In this document: piece after piece, positions 10,886-19,782 of the stretch
Layout of the letters: every line of letters starts with the position of its first letter
How positions within the stretch are numbered: the stretch's first letter is position 1
From: Streptomonospora mangrovi
GTDB taxonomy: Bacteria; Actinomycetota; Actinomycetes; Streptosporangiales; Streptosporangiaceae
Length of the DNA stretch: 48,161 nucleotides
Reading direction: 5' to 3'
Assembly: GCF_027604915.1 (NCBI RefSeq)
Contig: NZ_JAJAQC010000054.1
Span: 1-48,161 of the forward strand
The notes under the pieces: model-generated
Told to the model about the DNA's origin: nothing
Seen by the model: only the letters and a program-made list of their open reading frames with translations
Databases searched by the model: none
Made by a program: the position numbers and the translations under genes

Positions 10886-11452
10886 TCACCTTCCCTGGGG
10901 GTTGGGGGCCGGGCGCGCGCGGCGCGCCAGTTCGACCTTGCGGGCGAAGTCCTGCTGGGCCTGGGCGACCCGGGCCTGGGCGCCGCCGCGCCAGATGTGG
11001 CAGATGGCCAGGGCGACGGCGTCGGCGGCGTCGGCGGGCTTGGGCGCCTCGGCCAGGCGCAGCAGCCGGGCGACCATGGCCTGCACCTGGGCCTTGTCGG
11101 CGCGGCCGCTGCCGGTGATGGCGGCCTTGGCCTCGCTGGGGGTGTGCAGCGCCACCGGGAGGCCGCGGCGGGCCGCGCACGTGATGGCGACGGCGCCGGC
11201 CTGGGCGGTGCCGATGACGGTGCTGACGTTGTGCTGGGCGAAGACCCGCTCGACGGCGACGGCCTCGGGCGCGTGGCGGTCGAGCCACTCCTCGACGCCG
11301 CGCTCGACGCCCAGCAGGCGGTCGGCGAGGTCGGCGCCGGGGTCGGTGCGCACCACCCCGGCCTCCAGGAGTTCCAGCGGCCGGCCCACGGCGCCCTCGA
11401 CAACGCCGAGTCCGCACCGGGTCAGGCCGGGGTCGACCCCCAGCACGCGCAT
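10886..11452 (-). CDS. ruvC: Holliday junction resolvase RuvC
   Basis: Crossover junction endodeoxyribonuclease (188 aa) that cleaves Holliday junctions. The N-terminal catalytic aspartate is in [14 protein letters not shown], the conserved glutamate in [15 protein letters not shown], and the last aspartates in [12 protein letters not shown]. First gene of the ruvCAB operon; its stop is immediately before the ruvA start. Confidence 0.96.
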   Translation of the reverse strand: MRVLGVDPGLTRCGLGVVEGAVGRPLELLEAGVVRTDPGADLADRLLGVERGVEEWLDRHAPEAVAVERVFAQHNVSTVIGTAQAGAVAITCAARRGLPVALHTPSEAKAAITGSGRADKAQVQAMVARLLRLAEAPKPADAADAVALAICHIWRGGAQARVAQAQQDFARKVELARRARPAPNPQGR

Positions 11453-11609
11453 CGCTCGCCTCCCCCTCGTGGACCTGCCTGCTCGAACGTCCGTTCGCAG
11501 AGCCTACCGTCGCCGGGCGGGGCCGCGCGCGCGGGACACGGCCCCGCGGCGCCCGCCGGGCCGGTTCCCCACGGCTGTGGCCCCCGGCTCCGGAACCCGG
11601 CGACCGGGC

Positions 11610-11628
11610 GTGCGCCGCTTCGGCGCAC
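11610..11628 (-). terminator. Hairpin downstream of the DUF4282 gene
   Basis: GTGCGCCG, three bases, CGGCGCAC forms an 8-bp stem 22 bases beyond the stop of the DUF4282 gene (minus strand). It probably separates that gene from ruvC. No U-tract. Confidence 0.5.
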
Positions 11629-11649
11629 GGCGCCTCGGCTCGCGGCGAC

Positions 11650-12273
11650 TCAGCGGCCGCCTCTGGCGCGGACGGCTGCCAGGTCCTCGCCGATGCGGAA
11701 GACGACGATGACCAGTTCCAGCACGACCCGGGTGACCAGGACGGCGACGGCGCCGCCGACCAGGGAGCCGAGGAGGGTGAGCAGGCCGTCGAAGGGCGCC
11801 ATGGCCATCAGGCCGAAGGACCCGACGATCCCGCTCAGCGTGGAGATGCCGATGAGGACCAGCGCCAGGACGAACAGCACCCGGGTGATCTGGGTGGCCA
11901 CCAGGGTGCGGAACCGCAGGTCGAACAGGCCGCTGAGGAACCCGGAGCCGCTCCCCGTACCCTGGCCGCCGCCGGCGCCCTGGCCGCCGGGTGCGGGCGG
12001 CGGTGCGGGGGCGGGGCCGCCGGGCGGCGGGGCGTAGCCCCCGGCGTGGCCCCCGGCGTGGCCCTGGTCGTAGGCGGGGTCGTAGGCCTGCTCGGGCGGC
12101 GCCTGCTCGTAGGAGCGGCCGGCGTAGGGCTGCTGGTGCTGCTGGGGCGCGTGGGCCTGCGGCGGTGCCTGGTGCTGCTGCGGCTGCTGCTCCCAGCCCT
12201 GCTGGGGGCCGGAGGCGCCGGGGTCGTAGGGCCGGGGTCCGGGCTCGTAGGGGCTTTCGCCGGGGGGATTCAT
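11650..12273 (-). CDS. DUF4282 domain-containing membrane protein
   Basis: A 207-aa protein with a long Pro/Gln/Tyr/Gly-rich cytoplasmic N-terminus (about 1-115) and a C-terminal DUF4282 region (FLSGLFDLRFRTLVATQITRV followed by two hydrophobic helices around residues 135-155 and 165-195). The ATG at 12273 has AGGAAGG five bases upstream. The function of DUF4282 is unknown; actinomycetes carry several such proteins with disordered heads. It stands between yebC and ruvC on the same strand. Confidence 0.8.
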   Translation of the reverse strand: MNPPGESPYEPGPRPYDPGASGPQQGWEQQPQQHQAPPQAHAPQQHQQPYAGRSYEQAPPEQAYDPAYDQGHAGGHAGGYAPPPGGPAPAPPPAPGGQGAGGGQGTGSGSGFLSGLFDLRFRTLVATQITRVLFVLALVLIGISTLSGIVGSFGLMAMAPFDGLLTLLGSLVGGAVAVLVTRVVLELVIVVFRIGEDLAAVRARGGR

Positions 12274-12374
12274 GGCTGCCTTCCTGATCGGTCGCGGGGA
12301 CGGCGCGTCGGCGAGTGGCACCCTACCGGTTGGCGGCCGCGCCCTCGGGGCGGCCGCGCGGGGAGCCCCCGAAA

Positions 12375-12414
12375 CGCCGCACGCCCCGCTGCGGCTGGCG
12401 CGGGGCGTGCGGCG
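12375..12414 (-). terminator. Terminator hairpin downstream of yebC
   Basis: Perfect 14-bp stem: CGCCGCACGCCCCG (12375-12388) pairs with its complement at 12401-12414 around a 12-base loop, starting 18 bases after the yebC stop on the minus strand. It closes the pdxS-pdxT-yebC unit. Confidence 0.75.
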
Positions 12415-12432
12415 AAGGTGGGTGGAGCCGGC

Positions 12433-13182
12433 TCAGCCGATCTTCTCCATGATGTCGTCGGGGATGTCGGCGTTGGTGAAGACGTTCTGGACGTCGTCGG
12501 AATCCTCCAGGGCGTCGACCACCCGCAGGACCTTGCGGGCGTCCTCCTCGCCGACCGGGACCTCGACGCTGGGCAGGAACGAGCTTTCGGCCGACTCGTA
12601 GTCGATGCCGGCCTCCTGGAGCGCGGTGCGCACCGCCAGCAGGTCGCCGGCCTCGCAGACGACCTCGAACGCCTCGCCCAGGTCGTTGACGTCCTCGGCG
12701 CCGGCCTCCAGGACCGCCAGGGTGATGTCGTCCTCGGTGGTGCCCTCCTTGGGCACGATCACGACGCCCTTGCGGTTGAACAGGTAGGACACCGACCCGG
12801 CGTCGGCCATGGAGCCGCCGTTGCGGGTGACCGCCACGCGGACCTCGGAGGCGGCGCGGTTGCGGTTGTCGGTGAGGCACTCCACCAGCAGCGCCACCCC
12901 GCCGGGGGCGTAGCCCTCGTACATGATGGTCTGCCAGTCGGCGCCGCCGCCCTCCTCACCGGAGCCGCGCTTGCGGGCGCGCTCGATGTTGTCCAGCGGG
13001 ACGGAGTTCTTCCGGGCCTTCTGGATGGCGTCGTACAGGGTGGGGTTGCCGTCGGGGTCGCCGCCCCCGGTGCGCGCGGCCACCTCGACGTTCTTGATCA
13101 GCTTGGCGAACAGCTTGCCGCGCTTGGCGTCGATGACGGCTTTCTTGTGCTTGGTGGTGGCCCACTTGGAGTGGCCGCTCAT
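12433..13182 (-). CDS. YebC/PmpR-family (TACO1) protein
   Basis: Conserved 249-aa protein beginning [15 protein letters not shown], the hallmark of the family. Members act as transcription regulators or, for the TACO1/YebC branch, aid translation of difficult peptide motifs; the sequence alone does not separate these roles. The central [20 protein letters not shown] and the C-terminal conserved region are intact. Its ATG overlaps the pdxT stop (ATGA), so translation is coupled to pdxT. In other actinomycetes it is often followed by ruvC, as here after one extra gene. Confidence 0.93.
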   Translation of the reverse strand: MSGHSKWATTKHKKAVIDAKRGKLFAKLIKNVEVAARTGGGDPDGNPTLYDAIQKARKNSVPLDNIERARKRGSGEEGGGADWQTIMYEGYAPGGVALLVECLTDNRNRAASEVRVAVTRNGGSMADAGSVSYLFNRKGVVIVPKEGTTEDDITLAVLEAGAEDVNDLGEAFEVVCEAGDLLAVRTALQEAGIDYESAESSFLPSVEVPVGEEDARKVLRVVDALEDSDDVQNVFTNADIPDDIMEKIG

Positions 13183-13787
13183 GCCTGTCCTTTCACCATG
13201 TCGACAAAGAGCCGGTGGATCCGCGGGTCACCGGTGAGTTCGGGGTGGAAAGAGGTGGCCAGCAGGCCGCCCTGTCGTACGGCGACGATCCTACCGGCCC
13301 GCTCGCCGTGGGCGACCTGGCCGAGCACGCGCACGTCGGCGCCCACGGCCTCGACCCAGGGGGCGCGGATGAAGACCGCCTCGAAGGGGCCGCCCGCCAG
13401 CCCGTCGATGTCGACGGCGCCCTCGAAGGACTCGGTCTGGCGGCCGAAGGCGTTGCGCCGCACGGTGATGTCCAGGCCCCCGACGGTCTGCTGGCCCTGG
13501 GCGCCGTCGAGGATGCGGTCGGCCAGCATGATCATGCCCGCGCAGGTGCCGTAGGCGGGCATGCCCTCGCCGATGTGCTTGCGCAGCGGCTCCATGAGGG
13601 CGTAGCGCACGGCGAGCTTGGACATGGTGGTGGACTCGCCGCCGGGCAGGACCAGGCCCTGGACGCGGTCGAGGTCCTCGGGCCGCCGCACGGGCGCGGC
13701 GGCGACGCCCAGGCCGCCGAGGACGCGCAGGTGCTCGGCGGTGTCGCCCTGGAGGGCGAGCACCCCGATGGTGGGTGTGGCGGACAA
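13179..13787 (-). CDS. pdxT: Pyridoxal 5'-phosphate synthase glutaminase subunit PdxT
   Basis: Class-I glutamine amidotransferase (202 aa) supplying ammonia to PdxS for PLP synthesis. [17 protein letters not shown] opens the protein, [12 protein letters not shown] forms the oxyanion region, the nucleophile is in [10 protein letters not shown] (about residue 80), and the catalytic His/Glu pair is in [10 protein letters not shown]. It follows pdxS on the same strand, with a highly unusual homopolymer-rich spacer between them. Confidence 0.96.
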   Translation of the reverse strand: MSATPTIGVLALQGDTAEHLRVLGGLGVAAAPVRRPEDLDRVQGLVLPGGESTTMSKLAVRYALMEPLRKHIGEGMPAYGTCAGMIMLADRILDGAQGQQTVGGLDITVRRNAFGRQTESFEGAVDIDGLAGGPFEAVFIRAPWVEAVGADVRVLGQVAHGERAGRIVAVRQGGLLATSFHPELTGDPRIHRLFVDMVKGQA

Positions 13788-13942
13788 CGGCTACCTCGCT
13801 TGCGTGGTGAGGGGCGGGAAGGGCGACGGGACCCGGCGGACCGGCGGGTCGGCGGCGTGGCCGGTCCGACCGGCGGCGCCGACCCCGGCCGACCGGCGGC
13901 CCGGTCGACCTTACGGCCCGGCGGCCGGCGCGGGGGCGGCGC

Positions 13943-14038
13943 GGGGGGCGGGGGGGGGGGGGGGGGGGCGGGGGCGCCCCCCCCCCCCGCCGCCGCCGGG
14001 GGGGGGGGGGGGCCGCCCCCCCCCCCCCCGCCGGGGGC
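13943..14038. repeat. Extreme poly-G/poly-C tract between pdxS and pdxT
   Basis: Runs of G (13950-13968, 19 bases; 13998-14012, 15 bases) alternate with runs of C (13977-13988, 12 bases; 14016-14029, 14 bases), with almost no other sequence. They can fold into nested G:C hairpins and the G-runs could form quadruplexes. The tract could act as an intercistronic attenuator, but lengths of such runs are also the kind of sequence most often miscalled. Confidence 0.7.
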
Positions 14039-14051
14039 GGGCGGGCGCCGG

Positions 14052-14966
14052 CTACCAGCCGCGGCCGGCGTAGCGCTGGGAGTCGTCCAGCTCGTCCAGG
14101 TTGATGCCGACCATCGCCTCGCCCAGGCCGCGGGAGACCTTGGCGATGACCTCGGGGTCGTCGTAGTGCAGGGTGGCCTGCACGATGGCGTCGGCGCGCT
14201 TGGCGGGGTCGCCGGACTTGAAGATGCCCGAGCCCACGAACACGCTCTCGGCGCCGAGCTGGCGCATGAGCGCGGCGTCGGCGGGGGTGGCCACACCGCC
14301 GGCCGAGAACAGCGGGACCGGCAGCTTGCCGAGCTGGGCGACCTCCTTGACGATCTCGAAGGGCGCCTGGAACTCCTTGGCGGCGGCGTACAGCTCGGGC
14401 TCGTCCAGCGTGCCCAGGCGGGCGATCTCGCGGCGGATGGCGCGCATGTGGCGGGTGGCCTCGACCACGTTGCCGGTGCCGGCCTCGCCCTTGGAGCGGA
14501 TCATGGCCGCGCCCTCGGCGATGCGGCGCAGCGCCTCGCCGATGCTGGTGGCACCGCACACGAAGGGCACGGTGAACGCCCACTTGTCGATGTGGTGGGC
14601 CTCGTCGGCGGGGGTGAGGACCTCGGACTCGTCGATGAAGTCGACGCCGAGGGACTGGAGGACCTGGGCCTCCACGAAGTGGCCGATGCGGACCTTGGCC
14701 ATGACCGGGATGGAGACGGCGTCGATGATGCCGTCGATCATGTCGGGGTCGGACATGCGGGCCACGCCGCCGTCGCGGCGGATGTCGGCGGGCACGCGCT
14801 CCAGGGCCATGACCGCGACAGCACCGGCGTCCTCGGCGATCTTGGCCTGCTCGGGTGTGACGACGTCCATGATGACGCCGTTCTTGAGCTGTTCGGCCAT
14901 GCCTCGCTTGACCCGGGTGGTGCCGACGGCGGCGCCGGTGGCCGAGGTGTCAACGGTGTTGGTCAC
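14052..14966 (-). CDS. pdxS: Pyridoxal 5'-phosphate synthase lyase subunit PdxS
   Basis: The synthase subunit (304 aa) builds PLP from ribose 5-phosphate, glyceraldehyde 3-phosphate and ammonia. [28 protein letters not shown], the catalytic lysine segment [14 protein letters not shown], and the phosphate-binding [16 protein letters not shown] and [10 protein letters not shown] are all intact. GTG at 14966 is preferred over a TTG 15 bases earlier, since GGAG lies about nine bases upstream of it. It heads the pdxST-yebC unit. Confidence 0.97.
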   Translation of the reverse strand: MTNTVDTSATGAAVGTTRVKRGMAEQLKNGVIMDVVTPEQAKIAEDAGAVAVMALERVPADIRRDGGVARMSDPDMIDGIIDAVSIPVMAKVRIGHFVEAQVLQSLGVDFIDESEVLTPADEAHHIDKWAFTVPFVCGATSIGEALRRIAEGAAMIRSKGEAGTGNVVEATRHMRAIRREIARLGTLDEPELYAAAKEFQAPFEIVKEVAQLGKLPVPLFSAGGVATPADAALMRQLGAESVFVGSGIFKSGDPAKRADAIVQATLHYDDPEVIAKVSRGLGEAMVGINLDELDDSQRYAGRGW

Positions 14967-15182
14967 GGTGGCGGACTCCAAAGGGTTGTGGGCGCGACGC
15001 GGGGCGGCGGCCCCGGCGGCGCGCGGGATGATCGTCGCGGCACGTCAGCCGCGCGCGGCGGGGGGCGCGCTCCGCCTCCAATGGTAGATCACCCGTTCGT
15101 ACTGCTTTATGGACATAACGGCAGGGCGCCGGTCGCTGTTCCACGCGCGGCGCTCCTGGCGGCCCGGTCGGCGCCGTCCGGG

Positions 15183-15758
15183 CTAGACCGGGGCGGTGAC
15201 CGGCGGCTCGTCGTCCATCTCGAAGAACTCCGGCATGGGTGCGCGCCCGGCCAGGCGCAGCAGCCGCACCAGCCGCCCCGAACGGGCCTCGCGAATCCCG
15301 GCGACCGCGTCGTTGTAGAACCTGCGGGCCAGCAGCACCCGCTTGGCGGCCGCCTCCACCTCGGCCACCAGGTCGTCGCCGGCGGACTCGACGCCCTCGG
15401 GCGCGCGCAGCGCCTCGGCGAGGCCGGGTTCGGCCAGGACCGCGCGCAGCGCGCGCGACAGGGTGCTCTCGGCGAGTTCGCGTTCGGCCCGGTCGGCGCC
15501 GTGGGAGCGGCGGGCGCGGGCGGCGGCGTCGCCCAGCAGCACCGCCGAGGCGGGTTCCAGCGCGGGGGCGGCGGCCAGTTCCAGCACCACCGCGCCGCGC
15601 CGCACGAGGGCGGCGTCCAGGGCGGCGTAGGCGGTCTCGACCCGGGTGTGCAGGCGGTCCAGCCGGCCGGCCCGCCAGGAGACGTAGGCCGACAGCAGCA
15701 CCACGGCGGTGACGATCAGGGCGGCGGCGGTGATCCAGGGGGGAATCCACTCGGGCAC
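15183..15758 (-). CDS. LemA-like membrane-anchored protein
   Basis: A 191-aa protein with one N-terminal transmembrane helix (PPWITAAALIVTAVVLLSAYV) followed by a helical domain. The C-terminal signature RRFYNDAVAGIREAR...RAPMPEFFEMDDE matches the LemA pattern (R-x-Y-N-D-A-V ... P-x-F-E), so the family call is fairly good though the sequence is divergent. GTG at 15758 begins six bases after the pimA stop, so it is cotranscribed with the PIM genes. LemA proteins have no settled biochemical role. Confidence 0.7.
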   Translation of the reverse strand: MPEWIPPWITAAALIVTAVVLLSAYVSWRAGRLDRLHTRVETAYAALDAALVRRGAVVLELAAAPALEPASAVLLGDAAARARRSHGADRAERELAESTLSRALRAVLAEPGLAEALRAPEGVESAGDDLVAEVEAAAKRVLLARRFYNDAVAGIREARSGRLVRLLRLAGRAPMPEFFEMDDEPPVTAPV

Positions 15759-15763
15759 GGGGA

Positions 15764-16912
15764 CTACACGCTCTCCTTGCGTCCGGCGGTGACGGGGCCG
15801 GCGGCGGCCGCCGGCGGCAGCACGGTCTCGTAGACGGCGACCACGTCGGCGGCGACCGTGCGCCAGTCGTAGGCGCGCACGGCGGCGCGGGCCGCGGCGG
15901 ACAGTTCGCGGCGCCGGGCGGGGTCGTCGAGGAGCTCGGCGGCGCCGCGCGCCAGGTCGCGGGGGTCGCCGGTGGCAAACAGCCGGCCGGCGGCGCCGCC
16001 GCGCAGCACCTGCCGGAAGGCGGGCAGGTCGCTGGCGAGCACGGGGGCGCCCGCCGACATGGCCTCGGCCAGCACGATCCCGAAGCTTTCGCCGCCGGTG
16101 TTGGGCGCGCAGAACACGTCCACGGAGTGGTAGGCGCGGACCTTGTCGTGGTCGTCCACCCGGCCCAGGGCGACCACCCGGTCGCGCAGGTCGGGGGCGA
16201 GGCGGGCGCGGACCTCGTCGGTGTCGCCGGGGCCGGCCACCAGCAGCCGCAGGCCGGGGCGTTCGCGGCCGAGGACGTCGAACGCCTCCAGCAGCACGGC
16301 CAGCCCTTTGCGTGGCTCGTCCAGGCGGCCGAGGAACCCGATGGCGCCGCCGGGGCCGGGCCAGCCCTCGAAGGGCGCGGCGTGGGCGTAGCGGTCCACG
16401 GCGACCCCGTTGGGGATCAGCACGGCGTCGCCGCCCAGGTGCTCCACCAGCGTCTTGCGGGCGGCCTCGGAGACCGCGATGCGGCCGCTGATGCGCTCCA
16501 GGGCGGTCCGCAGCGCGGCGGCGGAGACCGCCATGGCGCGCGAGCGCGGGTTGGAGGTGTGGAAGGTCGCCACGATGGGTCCTTCGGCCACCCAGCACGC
16601 CAGCAGCGACAGGCTGGGCGCGGCGGGCTCGTGGACGTGGAGGAGGTCGAAGCCGCCGTCGCGGATCCAGCGGCGCACCCGTCCGGCGGCGCGGAACCCG
16701 AACGCCAGCCGCGCCACCGACCCGTTGTAGGGCACCGGCACCGCTCCCCCGGCGGAGACGACGTAGGGCGGCAGGTCGGCGGCGGAGTCGCTGGGCGCCA
16801 GGACCGACACCTCGTGGCCCAGGTCCAGCAGCGCCTCGGCGAGGTCGCCGACGTGCTGCTGGACGCCGCCGGGGACCTCCCAGGTGTAGGGGCAGACCAG
16901 GCCAACCCTCAT
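15764..16912 (-). CDS. pimA: Phosphatidylinositol alpha-mannosyltransferase PimA (GT4)
   Basis: GT-B glycosyltransferase of 382 aa that adds the first mannose to phosphatidylinositol on the cytoplasmic face. The start MRVGLVCPYTWEVPGGVQQH is diagnostic for PimA; the nucleotide-sugar region has FLGRLDEPRKGLAVLLEA and the E-x7-E motif lies in GGESFGIVLAEAMSAG. The ATG at 16912 follows the acyltransferase stop within five bases. The order CDP-alcohol phosphatidyltransferase, acyltransferase, PimA is the conserved actinobacterial PIM cluster. Confidence 0.93.
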   Translation of the reverse strand: MRVGLVCPYTWEVPGGVQQHVGDLAEALLDLGHEVSVLAPSDSAADLPPYVVSAGGAVPVPYNGSVARLAFGFRAAGRVRRWIRDGGFDLLHVHEPAAPSLSLLACWVAEGPIVATFHTSNPRSRAMAVSAAALRTALERISGRIAVSEAARKTLVEHLGGDAVLIPNGVAVDRYAHAAPFEGWPGPGGAIGFLGRLDEPRKGLAVLLEAFDVLGRERPGLRLLVAGPGDTDEVRARLAPDLRDRVVALGRVDDHDKVRAYHSVDVFCAPNTGGESFGIVLAEAMSAGAPVLASDLPAFRQVLRGGAAGRLFATGDPRDLARGAAELLDDPARRRELSAAARAAVRAYDWRTVAADVVAVYETVLPPAAAAGPVTAGRKESV

Positions 16913-16916
16913 GGCC

Positions 16917-17942
16917 TCACCACTTCCGGGTCGCGCCGCCGCCGCGCTCCCGCGGGCGCGGCCGGGGTGCGGCGGCGGGCGGCTCGGTGGACGTCTCAGC
17001 GGACGCCTCAACGCTACCCGCGCGGGCGCGCTCATCACCGGTGCGCCGGGCCGGGGTGTCGGCGGTGAACACCGGCTGGAGCATGTGCCAGTCCTCGGGG
17101 TGGGCGGCGATGGCGGCCTCGAAGGCGCGGGCCAACTCCTGGGTCATCAGCCGCACCCGCTCGGGCCGGGTGGGCGCCGGGGGAACCGGGATCTCGGGGC
17201 CGATGTCCACGCGCAGCCGGTCGCCGTCGTACCAGGGCGCCACCGGCAGCAGCGCGGCGCCGGTGCGCTCGGCCAGCGCGGCGGGGCCGGCGGGCAGCCG
17301 CGCGGGTTCGCCGAAGAACTCCACCTCCACCCCGGTGGCGGTGAGGTCGCGGTCGGCCAGCAGGCACACCAGGCGGCCGGCGCGCAGCCGCCGCGCGAGC
17401 ACGCCGGCGATGTGGTTGCCGGCGCCGGTCAGCGGCAGCACCTCCATGCCCAGCCCTTCGCGGAAGGCCACGAAGCGGGCGAAGACGGATTCGGGCCGGA
17501 GGCGTTCGGCGACGGTGGTCGGGGGGATGCCCTGCTGGGCCACCCACGCCCCGGCGAGGTCCCAGTTGCCCATGTGGGGCAGCGCGGCCACGGCGCCGCG
17601 CCCCTGGGCCAGGGCGTCCTGGACCCGGTCCAGGCCGGTGCAGTGCACGCGGGCGGCGATGTCGGCGGGGGCCAGGGCCGGCAGCCGGAACATCTCGTAG
17701 AAGTAGCGCAGGTAGGAGCGCATGCCGGCGCGCGCGAGCGCCCGGATGTGGGCGGGTTCGGCGCCGGGGCCGGCGACCCGGCGCAGGTTGGCCTCCAGCC
17801 GGCGCACCCCCGCGCCGCGCCGCCGCCACAGGTGGTCGGCCACGGCCTGGGCGGCGCGCCGCCCGGCGCGCTCGGGCGTGTGGCGGACCAGCCGCCAGCC
17901 CAGCAGGTAGACGGCGGCCACGGCGCGCTCGGCGGCGCCCAT
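16917..17942 (-). CDS. Phosphatidylinositol mannoside acyltransferase (PatA-like, LpxL/HtrB family)
   Basis: Lysophospholipid acyltransferase-like enzyme (341 aa) that acylates mannose of PIM. The HX4D catalytic motif is in ALPHMGNWDLAG, and GVEVEFFGEPARLPAGPAALA is the conserved second block. The C-terminal 50 residues are Pro/Arg-rich and probably disordered. The ATG overlaps the upstream phosphatidyltransferase stop (TAATG), showing tight coupling. Confidence 0.9.
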   Translation of the reverse strand: MGAAERAVAAVYLLGWRLVRHTPERAGRRAAQAVADHLWRRRGAGVRRLEANLRRVAGPGAEPAHIRALARAGMRSYLRYFYEMFRLPALAPADIAARVHCTGLDRVQDALAQGRGAVAALPHMGNWDLAGAWVAQQGIPPTTVAERLRPESVFARFVAFREGLGMEVLPLTGAGNHIAGVLARRLRAGRLVCLLADRDLTATGVEVEFFGEPARLPAGPAALAERTGAALLPVAPWYDGDRLRVDIGPEIPVPPAPTRPERVRLMTQELARAFEAAIAAHPEDWHMLQPVFTADTPARRTGDERARAGSVEASAETSTEPPAAAPRPRPRERGGGATRKW

Positions 17943-18574
17943 TACGCGGTTTCGGGGTCGCCGGCGGGCCGGCGGGGCCGGGTGAGCCGGTTGCGGGTCT
18001 CGATGAGCCGCTGGACGATGGTGATCGCGCTCAGCGCGGCGAGGATGCCCAGGCCGGCCTCCAGCACGTAGGGCACGCCCGCGCCGCCCAGGCCCACGGC
18101 GACCAGGGTGATGACGAGCCGTTCGGGGCGTTCGGCGATCCCGACGTCGCAGTTGGCGCCCAGCCCTTCGGCGCGCGCCTTGATGTAGGACACCCCGAAC
18201 CCGCTGACCAGGCAGAACAGCGCGAGGTAGCCGAGCACGGGTTCGCGCCCGCCGCCGAAGAACCACACCACCAGTCCGGTGAGGATGGCGGCGTCGGAGA
18301 GCCGGTCCAGGGTGGAGTCGAGGAACGCGCCCCACTTGCTGGCGCTGTCGGAGGCGCGGGCGACCGCGCCGTCGAGCATGTCGAAGAGCACGAAGGCGGT
18401 GATGACGGCGGAGCCGGTGAACAGCTCGCCCAGGGGGTAGAACACGAGCGCGCTGGCGACGGTGCCCAGGGCGCCGACGAGGGTGACGGTGCTGGGCGTG
18501 ACGCCGAGCCGGGCCAGGAAGCGGCCGAGGGGCAGCAGCAGCCGCGCGAGCAGGGGACGCAGATATCTCAGCAT
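17942..18574 (-). CDS. pgsA: CDP-alcohol phosphatidyltransferase (phosphatidylinositol phosphate synthase-like)
   Basis: Membrane enzyme (210 aa) that attaches an inositol phosphate headgroup to CDP-diacylglycerol, the first step to PIMs. The motif D-x2-D-G-x2-A-R-x8-G-x3-D-x3-D is complete: FDMLDGAVARASDSASKWG then AFLDSTLD. Five to six hydrophobic segments are visible. Placement directly before patA and pimA supports the inositol substrate; the family alone does not exclude glycerophosphate. First gene of the PIM unit. Confidence 0.9.
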   Translation of the reverse strand: MLRYLRPLLARLLLPLGRFLARLGVTPSTVTLVGALGTVASALVFYPLGELFTGSAVITAFVLFDMLDGAVARASDSASKWGAFLDSTLDRLSDAAILTGLVVWFFGGGREPVLGYLALFCLVSGFGVSYIKARAEGLGANCDVGIAERPERLVITLVAVGLGGAGVPYVLEAGLGILAALSAITIVQRLIETRNRLTRPRRPAGDPETA

Positions 18575-18644
18575 GATCTCTCAGGATCGTACGGCCAGGC
18601 GGAGGGGGCGGCCACGCGGCGCTCCGGCGCGCGGGCGGCCGGGC

Positions 18645-18662
18645 ACGTGAGGGTCCTCACGT
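18645..18662. repeat. 18-bp perfect palindrome ACGTGAGG-GT-CCTCACGT
   Basis: The two arms (18645-18652 and 18655-18662) are perfectly complementary around GT. It overlaps the stop of the DCC-family gene and lies about 70 bases upstream of the pgsA start, so it could be a short terminator or an operator for the PIM operon. Confidence 0.4.
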
Positions 18663-19031
18663 CGGGGGGTCGAGGGAGCAGGCGGGGGTGCCGCCGGGCA
18701 TGCGGTGGCGGTTGCGGGCCACCCACCGGTAGGCGGCGGCCGCGACGGGGCGCGCGGGCACGCGGCGCAGCAGCCACCCGGCGGCCGCCCACCAGGGGCG
18801 GGGGCTGGCCAGCAGCAGCACGGCCGCGGCGTCGGCGCCGCCCCACACGCGGGTTCCGGCGGCGTCGCGCAGCAGCACCTCGTGGCGGGCGCGCTCGCGC
18901 TGGGCGGGTGTGAGGTCGGCGCGCTGCCAGGGCACGGTGTCGATTCCGGGGGTGACGCGGTCGCGGGCGAGGCGGGCGCAGTCGGTGCAGAAGCCGCAGT
19001 CGCCGTCGTAGAAGAGGACGGGTCGGGGCAT
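18657..19031 (-). CDS. DCC-family (DUF393, YuxK-type) thiol protein
   Basis: A 124-aa protein with the family signature FYDGDCGFCTDCARL at the N-terminus (D-x-D-C-x-x-C-x-x-C), then GADAAAVLLLA and the C-terminal AYRWVARNRHR. DCC proteins are predicted thiol-disulfide oxidoreductases of uncertain role. ATG at 19031 lies about 12 bases after AGGAGG. It sits between the HIT gene and pgsA on the same strand. Confidence 0.85.
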   Translation of the reverse strand: MPRPVLFYDGDCGFCTDCARLARDRVTPGIDTVPWQRADLTPAQRERARHEVLLRDAAGTRVWGGADAAAVLLLASPRPWWAAAGWLLRRVPARPVAAAAYRWVARNRHRMPGGTPACSLDPPT

Positions 19032-19078
19032 GGACGGGGTTCACCTCCTCTCCGGGGCCGACGGCGGTGTCGAGCCGG

Positions 19079-19624
19079 TCAGTGGTCGGGCCAGGCTCCG
19101 GCGACGGCGTCGCGGGTCTGCCGCAGCAGCTCGGGCAGGACCTTGGTGCGCCCGATGACGGGCATGAAGTTGTTGTCGCCGCCCCAGCGGGGCACGACGT
19201 GCTGGTGCAGGTGGGCGGCGATCCCGGCGCCGGCGGCCGAGCCGAGGTTCATGCCGATGTTGAAGCCCTGGGGGTCGTAGGCGCGGCGCAGCGCGGTGAC
19301 GCCGGCCTGGGTGAGGGCGGCGAACTCGGCGGCTTCGGGGTCGTCGAGGTCGGTGTAGTCGCCGACGTGCCGGTAGGGGCAGACGAGCAGGTGGCCGCTG
19401 TTGTAGGGGTAGAGGTTGAGGACCGCGAAGGCGGTCTTGCCGCGCGCCACCACCAGGCTCTCGGTGTCGGGGAGGTCGGGGGCGCGGCAGAAGGGGCAGC
19501 CGTCCTCGGGTGCGGAGCCGCGCGGCTTGTTCTCGCCCTTGATGTAGGCCATGCGGTGGGGGGTCCACAGGCGGTCGAAGCCGTCGGGGTCGCCGGGGCG
19601 CGTGTCCCGTTCGGCCTCACTCAT
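19079..19624 (-). CDS. HIT-domain nucleotide phosphorylase/hydrolase
   Basis: Histidine-triad protein of 181 aa. The active-site triad is HLHQHVVPRW (H-x-H-x-H), preceded by the conserved NLYPYNSGHLLVCPYRHV block. A CPFC pair near residue 43 is typical of the actinobacterial HIT proteins that sit upstream of the PIM cluster and resemble Ap4A phosphorylases. The start is ATG at 19624 with GGTGAGGTGA upstream. In Streptomyces thrS commonly precedes this gene, but here a terC gene does. Confidence 0.9.
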   Translation of the reverse strand: MSEAERDTRPGDPDGFDRLWTPHRMAYIKGENKPRGSAPEDGCPFCRAPDLPDTESLVVARGKTAFAVLNLYPYNSGHLLVCPYRHVGDYTDLDDPEAAEFAALTQAGVTALRRAYDPQGFNIGMNLGSAAGAGIAAHLHQHVVPRWGGDNNFMPVIGRTKVLPELLRQTRDAVAGAWPDH

Positions 19625-19671
19625 GCGCGTTCACCTCACCGCGTCGGCTGGTCGTGGTGCCCGAATGGCGC

Positions 19672-19702
19672 GGGCGCCGCCCGCCGTCGGCGGACGGCGC
19701 CC
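19672..19702 (-). repeat. Hairpin upstream of the HIT gene
   Basis: GGGCGCCG (19672-19679) pairs with CGGCGCCC (19695-19702), with further complementarity inside the loop. It lies between the TerC terminator and the HIT start. Its function is uncertain: second terminator or 5'-leader structure. Confidence 0.4.
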
Positions 19703-19750
19703 GTTCATCCATCCAGCATAGGAGTCCGGAGGCCGTGGGGTGGCGCGGGG

Positions 19751-19776
19751 CGTGCGGGCGGCGGGCCGCCCGCACG
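19751..19776 (-). terminator. Terminator hairpin of the TerC gene
   Basis: CGTGCGGGCGG pairs perfectly with CCGCCCGCACG around a four-base loop, beginning seven bases after the TerC stop on the minus strand. Confidence 0.75.
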
Positions 19777-19782
19777 GTGCGG

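Noticed and set aside
16913-17038. Longer N-terminus for PimA
   Set aside because: The extension is Arg/Pro-rich and runs through the end of the acyltransferase gene; MRVGLVCPYTW is the conserved PimA start.
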